Assembly (NCBI GenBank): GCA_030672255.1
Contig: DAOVGU010000157.1
Location: forward strand, 1-11,404
Direction of reading: 5' to 3'
DNA length: 11,404 nucleotides
Origin: a bacterium
GTDB taxonomy: Bacteria; Ratteibacteria; UBA8468
Under the pieces are notes generated by a model. It was not told the DNA's origin and searched no databases. It was given only the letters and a program-made list of their open reading frames with translations. Shown in pieces: positions 5,940 through 11,404 of the stretch. Numbering within the stretch: position 1 is the stretch's first letter; every line of letters begins with the position of its first letter. The position numbers were made by a program, and so were the translations under genes.

Positions 5940-8900
5940 ATGGAGAAGGAAATTCCTCAATTAGAAAAGCTTGATGATTTTCGCTGGCTGGTTCCCAAGC
6001 AAGGGGAGATGAGGGTGCCGGGGTTAATCTATGCTAATGAAAGCATGGCAGAGAAGATTCGCTCCGACCGCTCCCCTCTTCAGGTGGCCAATGTTGCCTG
6101 TCTTCCGGGGGTTGTTAATTATTCCCTCGCGATGCCTGATATCCACTGGGGCTATGGCGCCCCCATCGGTGGAGTTGCCGGAATTGATGCCGAAAATGGC
6201 GTCATTGTCCCTGGAATCATTGGCTACGATATCAATTGCCTTGCGGGAGATACGAAAATTCTTACTCAATATGGGTATTATCTAAAAATTGACAACCCTG
6301 AAAGATACTTTCAATTTCTGAGATGCTTTAATCTCTCAGTTGCCACTCCTTCCTCTACTGAAATTACCAGATTTATAAAGATTAAACCAAAAAACAAAGT
6401 TTATCGTGTAACTACTGTTAGAGGTCATAGAATAGTTGCTACAGAAGACCATCCGTTCTGGACACCTGCAGGTATGGTCTTATTAAAAGATTTAGAAGTT
6501 AAGGATAAAGTGGCAATATATCCTTTTGAAGGTGTTCCCTATGAAGAAACCTCCAATGAAATTATTGTTGATGAAGAGGACATTAAAAAATTTTTCCTGA
6601 AGTTATCCAGGAATCCACGTGGTCACGGGCTTCAACAAATTCTCAATCAATTAAAAAGACGAAAACTTTTACCGCTTCGCTATAATTCATTGGCACTACC
6701 TATTCTTCTGAAATTGATGGGTTATATCTTCGGTGATGGAACACTTTTCTTCGATCGGAAGAAGGGCAAGGGACAGGTCAACTTCTATGGAGAAAAAGAA
6801 GATCTCCAGGAGATAGAGAAAGATATTGAAAAATTGGGATTCAAATCTTTGCTTACAGAAAGAAAAAGGGAGCACAAGATTAAAACCGCTTATTCCGTTT
6901 ATGAATTTGAAACTGTGGAAAGATGCTGCCACCTTGGTGGAACCGCTATCGCAATTCTTTTTGCTGTTTTTGGTGTTCCCTGTGGCAATAAAGCAAAACA
7001 GGATTATGGTTTACCTTCCTGGATTAGAAAAGCACCTCTTTGGCAGAAGAGGTTGTTCCTATCTACATTCTTTGGCGCTGAACTGTCAACACCAAAGTTT
7101 TATTCCTTAAGAAATTATAATGCCTATTGTCCGATTCTATCTATGAATAAGAGAAAAAAATATCTTGAGAGTGGAAGATTATTCCTTGAACAGATTAGCC
7201 AATTGCTTGAAGAATTTGGCGTAAAAACCCTCAAAGTCAGCCAGAGAAAGGAAGGAGCTAACAAGGATGGAAATATTTCTTATCGCTTACGTCTGATTCT
7301 ATCGGGAAGGACTAAAAGCTTGCTGAATCTTTACGGTAAGGTTGGCTTTGAATATAATAAGAAACGTTCTTTCTCCGCTAATCTGTCCCTGGAATTTTTA
7401 AAATTGAAGAAGGTGGTAATTTCAAGGAGGGATAGAACTTCCATCCTGGCGAGGGAACTTCATAATAATTCAGGACTTGGCGCGAAAGCCATTTATAAGA
7501 AGTTATCAAACCCCTGGATAAATTCGCGTTTTATTGAGAGGTCAATTTACGAGAGAAGAAAAACTAAGGGCCTGTCTCAAAATAATGTTAACCATTTGCC
7601 GGAGGTGATTTTGGAGCGAGACAAGGAGCAAAGAGTATTGCGTAGCAGAGCTACGCAAACGATGAGCGAGGCAGTCGCAGCCCAAAAGCACCCTGGCCCT
7701 TGGGGGAGTCCCATCTTTAAAGCATTGCGGTGTTACTCCTCGGCTATGTGCCACCGGCACAAAGCCTTCGTCGCGCCTTGCACTGACTTTAAATCCGGGA
7801 CTCCAAATAGTCAACATTATTCTGAGACAGCCCCTAAAGCTCGGGTAGCCTTCTCCCTACCAAAATTCAATGCATTCGTGGAGGAATTTGCTGCTGGTGA
7901 TTCGGGAATGGTATGGGATGAAATAGCAGATATCAAGCAGGTCCCCTTTAATAATTGGGTTTATGACTTCAGCGTGCTTCACCAAGACCATAATTTTATT
8001 GCTAATAATTTTATTGTCTCTAATTGCGGCATCCGGCTTCTGAGAACAACCTTAAAGAAAGAAGACATTAAGGGGAAAGTGCAGGATTTGCTTAATGGGC
8101 TTTTTTATAATATTCCCTCCGGTGTCGGCTCTACCGGAAAACTGCATCTGAAAAGAGAGGAGGTCAAGAAAGTCTTAACCTTAGGGGCAGGATGGGCGGT
8201 AGAAAATGGGTATGGAAGCCAGGAAGATTTAAAATTTACGGAAGAGGAAGGCTGCTATAAATTAGCCAATCCTATCAGTTTATCTTCCCGGGCAATAGAA
8301 CGAGGACAGAATCAATTGGGCACTTTGGGAGCGGGAAATCACTTTATGGAAATCCAGGTAGTGGAGATAATCTATGATGAGAATGTAGCACGAATTTTTG
8401 GACTTTTTCCCGGTCAAGTTATGGTGATGATTCATACCGGAAGCCGGGGTCTGGGATACCAGGTCTGCGATGACTACCTGAAAATTTTAGGAGAGGCAAC
8501 AAAAAAATATGGGATTAAAATTCCCGACCGGCAGCTTGCCTGTGCACCCACCACCTCTTCTGAAGGTCAATCCTATTTCTCGGCAATGGCTGCCGCCGCC
8601 AACTACGCCTGGGCAAATCGCCACATCATTATGCACTGGGCAAGAGAGACATTTGAAAAGGTTCTCTCTATTTCCTCCGAAGATTTGGGGATGAAGTTAG
8701 TCTATGATGTCGCGCATAATATTGGCAAGATTGAGGAACACCTGATCAAAGGGGAGAAAAGAAAGCTTTATGTCCATCGCAAAGGGGCAACACGGGCTTT
8801 TGCCGCCGGGAGAGAGGAGATTCCGGTTCCTTATCGGGATGTGGGGCAACCGGTTCTTATCCCGGGAACAATGGGTACCGCCTCCTATGTTTTAGTGGGC

Positions 8901-9176
8901 ACAGAAAAAGCGATGGAGGAAACCTGGGGTTCAACCTGTCACGGCGCCGGCAGAGAAATGAGCAGACACCAGGCGGTAAGGGAGGCAAAGGGAAGAATGA
9001 TTGACAAGGAATTGAAAGAAAAAGGAATCTTAAGTAGAACAAAGAATAAAAAAGCCCTTGCCGAAGAAGCGCCCTTTGCCTATAAGGACGTGGACATCGT
9101 GGTGGATGTCGTTGATAAAGCAGGACTCTCCAAAAAGGTCGCCAGAATGAAACCATTGGGAGTGATTAAGGGGTGA
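5940..9176 (+). CDS. rtcB: RtcB RNA-splicing ligase precursor with an in-frame intein
   Basis: The 1078-residue precursor gives a 482-residue ligase after removal of the intein, the normal RtcB length. RtcB joins 2',3'-cyclic-phosphate or 3'-phosphate RNA ends to 5'-hydroxyl ends, using GTP and Mn2+, in tRNA splicing and RNA repair. Exteins are residues 1-99 and 696-1078. Expected active-site residues are present: D97 and C696 (mature C100) of DINCG, H801 in GAGNHF, H832 in IHTGSRG, H926 in VAHNIGK, and the guanylated histidine H1001 in CHGAGR (mature 405, close to H404 of Pyrococcus horikoshii RtcB). The N-terminal MPDIHWGYGAPIGGVAG is also typical. The protein depends on splicing: unspliced, its metal site is split. 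There is no archease gene in the window. The TGA lies at the base of a stem-loop. Start chosen by family length and the promoter. Confidence 0.96.
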   Translation: MEKEIPQLEKLDDFRWLVPKQGEMRVPGLIYANESMAEKIRSDRSPLQVANVACLPGVVNYSLAMPDIHWGYGAPIGGVAGIDAENGVIVPGIIGYDINCLAGDTKILTQYGYYLKIDNPERYFQFLRCFNLSVATPSSTEITRFIKIKPKNKVYRVTTVRGHRIVATEDHPFWTPAGMVLLKDLEVKDKVAIYPFEGVPYEETSNEIIVDEEDIKKFFLKLSRNPRGHGLQQILNQLKRRKLLPLRYNSLALPILLKLMGYIFGDGTLFFDRKKGKGQVNFYGEKEDLQEIEKDIEKLGFKSLLTERKREHKIKTAYSVYEFETVERCCHLGGTAIAILFAVFGVPCGNKAKQDYGLPSWIRKAPLWQKRLFLSTFFGAELSTPKFYSLRNYNAYCPILSMNKRKKYLESGRLFLEQISQLLEEFGVKTLKVSQRKEGANKDGNISYRLRLILSGRTKSLLNLYGKVGFEYNKKRSFSANLSLEFLKLKKVVISRRDRTSILARELHNNSGLGAKAIYKKLSNPWINSRFIERSIYERRKTKGLSQNNVNHLPEVILERDKEQRVLRSRATQTMSEAVAAQKHPGPWGSPIFKALRCYSSAMCHRHKAFVAPCTDFKSGTPNSQHYSETAPKARVAFSLPKFNAFVEEFAAGDSGMVWDEIADIKQVPFNNWVYDFSVLHQDHNFIANNFIVSNCGIRLLRTTLKKEDIKGKVQDLLNGLFYNIPSGVGSTGKLHLKREEVKKVLTLGAGWAVENGYGSQEDLKFTEEEGCYKLANPISLSSRAIERGQNQLGTLGAGNHFMEIQVVEIIYDENVARIFGLFPGQVMVMIHTGSRGLGYQVCDDYLKILGEATKKYGIKIPDRQLACAPTTSSEGQSYFSAMAAAANYAWANRHIIMHWARETFEKVLSISSEDLGMKLVYDVAHNIGKIEEHLIKGEKRKLYVHRKGATRAFAAGREEIPVPYRDVGQPVLIPGTMGTASYVLVGTEKAMEETWGSTCHGAGREMSRHQAVREAKGRMIDKELKEKGILSRTKNKKALAEEAPFAYKDVDIVVDVVDKAGLSKKVARMKPLGVIKG
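6237..8024 (+). other. RtcB intein with LAGLIDADG homing endonuclease (596 residues)
   Basis: The intein runs from Cys100 to Asn695. Splicing block A is CLAGDTKIL (100-108). Block B has T168-x-x-H171 in ATEDHPFW. Blocks F/G are VYDFSVLHQDHNFIAN and FIVSN, followed by the +1 Cys696. The penultimate residue is Ser (S694) rather than the usual His. The endonuclease has a first motif, LLKLMGYIFGDG (D266), and a second, RLFLSTFFGAE, with Glu381 where Asp is commoner. The stretch at about 490-541 is basic and helix-forming and could bind DNA. Residues 543-632 do not belong to the intein fold; they come from an inserted 266-bp element. Without it the intein would be 506 residues. The insertion site, just before the metal-ligand Cys of the extein, is a known RtcB intein position. 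Splicing competence is likely but untested. Confidence 0.93.
7568..7833 (+). mobile_element. MITE-like palindromic element inserted in frame inside the intein
   Basis: The terminal inverted repeats lie at about 7565-7598 and 7804-7837. They match at 29 of 34 positions and share CTGTCTCA and AATAATGTT. The element is 266 bp and is flanked by CTAA on both sides (7564-7567 and 7834-7837), a candidate 4-bp target duplication. Insert plus duplication is 270 bp, exactly 90 codons. Removing it joins ERRKTK to ARVAFSLPKFNAF without a gap. Inside are two foldback arms. Arm 1 (7604-7692) has a perfect tip hairpin, TTGCGTAGC-AGA-GCTACGCAA (7638-7658). Arm 2 (7705-7804) has GGAGTCCC/GGGACTCC bases and a tip at 7742-7766. 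There is no transposase. The encoded residues (Cys, Pro, Arg, Ser rich) look like no known domain. Confidence 0.8.
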
Positions 9177-9234
9177 CCATCGCGACGAATAAGGAGCGAT
9201 GCGCTTGGTCACGCCCGCCGAGATGTGAGGCGGG
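9173..9234. repeat. Stem-loops at the rtcB 3' end and intergenic gap
   Basis: GTGACC (9173-9178) pairs with GGTCAC (9207-9212), and inside it CATCGC (9178-9183) pairs with GCGATG (9196-9201), with a bulge. A second hairpin has arms CCCGCC (9214-9219) and GGCGGG (9229-9234). The first stem contains the rtcB stop codon. No T-run follows, so read-through into the next gene is possible. It resembles a dispersed repeat fragment. Confidence 0.5.
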
Positions 9235-9243
9235 CCGGGATAT

Positions 9244-10425
9244 ATGAATAATCGGGAGCGATGGGTTCGCTGTATGCACTTTCAACCGGTAGACCATATT
9301 CCGGATGAGGAATTCGGCTACTGGGAGGAGAATTCCGCAGTATGGCAACAACAGGGATTACCTGAAGGCATCAATCTTCGCGACGATACGATAGCCAACC
9401 AATATTTTGGCTTTTCTTCTCGCAGTTTGGTGCCGGTAAATTTGGGTCTTGTTCCCGGTTTTGAGTCAAGGGTAATTGAGGAGACTGATAAGTATCGGAT
9501 TTTCATCGATACCGATGGCGTAAAAAAGGAAGTTTTTAAGGATGGCCAATCAACCATTCCTCACTATATTGCTTTTCCCCTTAAGGGGCGCAAGGAATGG
9601 GAAGAACTTTTTAAACCACGTCTTGAGATTAAATTAGAAAGTCGCTATCCGGAAAACCGGGAAGGCTGGGAGCAAATAAAAACCCAATTCAATGACCCCA
9701 ATTGGGATAAACCGGTGGGAATCAGTATTGGCAGCCTTTTTGGTGTGTTACGTGATTGGGCTGGATTTGAGGATATTGCCCTCCTCTGCTATGATGACTT
9801 CCATTTAGTTTGTGAGATGGTGGAACATTTGGCCTCTTTAACCTGTTCGGTGATTAAGCGAGCGGTAGAGGAGATAAAAATAGATTATGGAGCAGGCTGG
9901 GAGGATATGTGTTTTCGGGGAGGTCCAATTGTTTCACCGGTGATGGCGCGTAAATTACTAACCCCAAATTATAGGCGTATCAGCAACCTCCTCAAGAAAA
10001 ATGGTTGCGATATTATTTATACGGACTGTGATGGCAATATCAATGAGATGATTGACCCCTGGCTGGAAGGTGGCTTAAACGGAATCTTCCCGGTAGAGGT
10101 AGCTGCAGGTTCTGACCCGGTGGCTATTCGCAGGAAATATAAGGAAAAAGTAGTTATTCTCGGCGGGGTAAATAAGCGCGCCTTAATCAGCGGAAAGGAT
10201 GCTATTCGGGAAGAAATTAAGCGAATTAAGCCCTACGTCAAGGAGGGTGGTTGGATTCCCCATGTTGACCACCGCTGCCCGCCGGACGTCACTTTTGAGA
10301 ATTATCTCTACTACTTAGATGTAAAGAGGGAGACCTTTGGAATTCCCAAACCGGAGGAATTTGAATCCCGAGCGGAGGTCAAAAAAATAAAATCAAAATG
10401 GAGGAACATTCCATTAACGGTATAA
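9244..10425 (+). CDS. Uroporphyrinogen decarboxylase (URO-D) family protein, probably not HemE
   Basis: The protein has 393 residues. It starts MNNRERWVRCMHFQPVDHIPDEE, the usual opening of URO-D/MtaA-like proteins (RER, a short helix, then DxxP). Later come a barrel-type core with ISIGSLFGVLRDW, DIIYTDCDGNI, the glycine-rich GGVNKRALISG (307-317), and the C-terminal HVDHRCPPDV followed by ENYLYYLDV. The RQAGR-type substrate-binding motif expected near the N-terminus of HemE is absent, so haem synthesis is unlikely. The family also holds cobamide-dependent methyltransferases and many uncharacterised paralogues. H343-x-C345 might be part of a zinc site of the MtaA type, but the downstream second Cys is not evident. 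It lies 67 nt after rtcB and upstream of etfB. The Shine-Dalgarno site is weak. Family firm, reaction unknown. Confidence 0.88.
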   Translation: MNNRERWVRCMHFQPVDHIPDEEFGYWEENSAVWQQQGLPEGINLRDDTIANQYFGFSSRSLVPVNLGLVPGFESRVIEETDKYRIFIDTDGVKKEVFKDGQSTIPHYIAFPLKGRKEWEELFKPRLEIKLESRYPENREGWEQIKTQFNDPNWDKPVGISIGSLFGVLRDWAGFEDIALLCYDDFHLVCEMVEHLASLTCSVIKRAVEEIKIDYGAGWEDMCFRGGPIVSPVMARKLLTPNYRRISNLLKKNGCDIIYTDCDGNINEMIDPWLEGGLNGIFPVEVAAGSDPVAIRRKYKEKVVILGGVNKRALISGKDAIREEIKRIKPYVKEGGWIPHVDHRCPPDVTFENYLYYLDVKRETFGIPKPEEFESRAEVKKIKSKWRNIPLTV

Positions 10426-10444
10426 TATGTTTAATTAACAAAAT

Positions 10445-10496
10445 TGTAGTTGCTCAATTTATTGAGCAGATACGCCTGATAAATCAGGCAACTACA
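10445..10496. repeat. Perfect three-way-junction palindrome upstream of etfB
   Basis: The outer stem is TGTAGTTG (10445-10452) with CAACTACA (10489-10496). It encloses two perfect hairpins: GCTCAAT-TT-ATTGAGC (10452-10467) and GCCTGAT-AA-ATCAGGC (10474-10489). Both strands can fold this way. It lies in the gap before etfB, ending 26 nt before its ATG. It is probably a small mobile repeat; an RNA-level role cannot be excluded. Confidence 0.75.
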
Positions 10497-10522
10497 GAAC
10501 CCTCAGTTATTTAAGGAATATA

Positions 10523-11305
10523 ATGAAAATTATTGTCTGTATTAAGCAGGTTCCGGATACCACCGAGATCAAGATTGATCCGGAGACAAATCGGATGATC
10601 CGGGAAGGGGTGTCTGCAATTATCAATCCTTTTGATACCTATGCCCTTGAGGAGGCAATCCGGTTAAAGGAGAAATATGGAGGAGAGACAATTGTTCTCT
10701 CTATGGGACCTGCCCAGGCAGAATCTGCCCTGCGGGAGGCTTTGAGTTTAGGGATGGACAAGAGCATCCTTTTAAATGATGATGCCTTTATTGGAAGTGA
10801 TACCCTCGCTACCTCTTATACCTTAGGGCAAGCCATCAAAAAGGTTGGGTTTGACCTCATTATCTGTGGGAAGGAGGCAATGGATGGAAGTACCGGCCAG
10901 GTAGGGCCGGAATTGGCAGAGGTCCTTAATATCCCTCACATCGCTTATGTCAGTAAAATCCTCGAGATTAAGGATGGGAAACTAAAAGCGGAAAGGATGA
11001 TGGAGGATCACTATGAGGTTCTCCAAACTACGCTACCGTTATTGGTCACCGTAACCAAGGAAATCAATGAACCACGTTTACCTTCCCTTCGGGGAACGAT
11101 AAGGGCAAAAAGAGAAAAGATAATGGTATGGAAGGCTTCGGACTTAGAAGGGAAAAAAGAGAGATTTGGCGCCGATGGTTCCCCCACCAGAGTAATTAAG
11201 GTCTTTCATCCCGAAGTTAAAAAGTCCGGAATCATTCTGGATGGGAATGTTAGCGAAATTGCCGATAAACTCTACCAGGACTTAAAAAAACAAAGCATTT
11301 TATGA
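10523..11305 (+). CDS. etfB: Electron transfer flavoprotein, beta subunit
   Basis: The protein has 260 residues, the normal EtfB length. It begins MKIIVCIKQVPDT, has NPFDTYALEEAIRLKE, then the nucleotide-binding loop CGKEAMDGSTGQVGPELAE (D121-G122, G125-QVGP129). The EtfB signature VTVTKEINEPRLPSLRG runs from 175 to 191. EtfB pairs with EtfA to carry electrons from acyl-CoA or other dehydrogenases to a quinone reductase or, in bifurcating types, between NADH, ferredoxin and a quinone or enoyl-CoA. The TGQVGP loop is more like the clostridial/archaeal ETF group than the AMP-binding mitochondrial form (QTGQ), so a bifurcating type is possible but not proved. AAGGA (10513-10517) is a proper Shine-Dalgarno site 5 nt before the ATG. 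EtfA is not seen; a repeat follows the stop and the window ends. Confidence 0.95.
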   Translation: MKIIVCIKQVPDTTEIKIDPETNRMIREGVSAIINPFDTYALEEAIRLKEKYGGETIVLSMGPAQAESALREALSLGMDKSILLNDDAFIGSDTLATSYTLGQAIKKVGFDLIICGKEAMDGSTGQVGPELAEVLNIPHIAYVSKILEIKDGKLKAERMMEDHYEVLQTTLPLLVTVTKEINEPRLPSLRGTIRAKREKIMVWKASDLEGKKERFGADGSPTRVIKVFHPEVKKSGIILDGNVSEIADKLYQDLKKQSIL

Positions 11306-11309
11306 AGAT

Positions 11310-11404
11310 GACACGAAGTGTCATTCCGACCCCGTATTTAATACGGGGGAGGAATCTCTCTCTTCAATGAAGTAAGGGATTGCCACGGACGCTGTGCGAC
11401 GAGT
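11310..11404. repeat. Dispersed palindromic repeat after etfB (runs off the right edge)
   Basis: A perfect hairpin GACAC-GAA-GTGTC (11310-11322) starts 5 nt after the etfB stop. It is followed by GTCATTCCGA, a perfect palindrome CCCCGTATTTAATACGGGG (11330-11348), GAGGAATCTC, and GGGATTGCCACGG. The order matches the GTCATTC...GAATCTC...GATTGCCACG units at 4030-4170. The CCCGTATTTAATACGGG core is shared with 1717-1733. Confidence 0.7.

Noticed and set aside
7542..7817. A 91-residue minus-strand reading frame inside rtcB
   Set aside because: It covers the palindromic inserted element, where open frames on both strands follow from the symmetry. It has no recognisable domain or ribosome binding site.
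5940..9176. A novel fusion of RtcB with a large middle domain
   Set aside because: The middle part has splicing blocks A, B, F and G, a terminal Asn and a +1 Cys, and removal restores a normal 482-residue RtcB. It is an intein, not a fusion.
9244..10425. Haem biosynthetic uroporphyrinogen decarboxylase (hemE)
   Set aside because: The N-terminal RQAGR-type motif of HemE is missing, the protein is longer than usual HemE, and there is no haem gene nearby.
10445..10496. A tRNA or riboswitch upstream of etfB
   Set aside because: At 52 nt with two short hairpins and 2-nt loops it lacks tRNA arms and conserved bases, and no known riboswitch core is visible. A palindromic repeat is the simpler reading.

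Overview
The window looks like a chromosomal segment of a moderately AT-rich bacterium. It is probably from an uncultured candidate-phylum lineage. That placement is an inference from the mix of diverged housekeeping genes, many short palindromic intergenic repeats and few strong Shine-Dalgarno sites; I cannot name the phylum from sequence alone. All real genes fall into two divergent blocks that part at about 5767-5939.

Left block (minus strand, read 5766 towards 1): a double-receiver response regulator broken by a one-base frameshift, a secreted DUF3108 protein, a PAP2 membrane phosphatase, an ArnT/PMT-type membrane glycosyltransferase, a REP-associated (Y1, HUH) transposase, and a GT2 glycosyltransferase that runs off the left edge. 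GT2, ArnT-like and PAP2 enzymes form a plausible lipid-carrier glycosylation set: one charges polyprenyl phosphate with a sugar, one moves the sugar onto an envelope target, and one recycles or trims lipid phosphate. The transposase sits in a 1,231-bp element (668-1898) with 24-bp inverted ends. These ends have rewritten the adjoining genes: the last 25 codons of the ArnT-like gene lie inside the element, and the element end supplies the start codon of GT2. A solo copy of the same 24-bp repeat encodes part of the tail of the PAP2 gene.

Right block (plus strand): rtcB (RNA ligase) interrupted by a 596-residue intein exactly at the metal-binding cysteine; a uroporphyrinogen-decarboxylase-family protein; and the electron transfer flavoprotein beta subunit, with its alpha partner not in view. 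The intein carries a LAGLIDADG homing endonuclease. It has itself been invaded by a 266-bp terminal-inverted-repeat element that, with a 4-bp target duplication, adds exactly 90 codons and keeps the frame open. The result is a MITE-like element inside an intein inside an essential-type RNA repair gene. This nesting is the most striking thing in the window.

The divergent region has two good sigma70-type promoters, one per strand, both with a 17-bp spacer and a TAAAAT -10 box. Each -10 box is so close to its ATG that both transcripts should be leaderless or nearly so. Nearly every intergenic gap holds a palindromic dispersed-repeat fragment, including two distant copies of a CCCGTATTTAATACGGG core and a perfect three-way-junction fold upstream of etfB.
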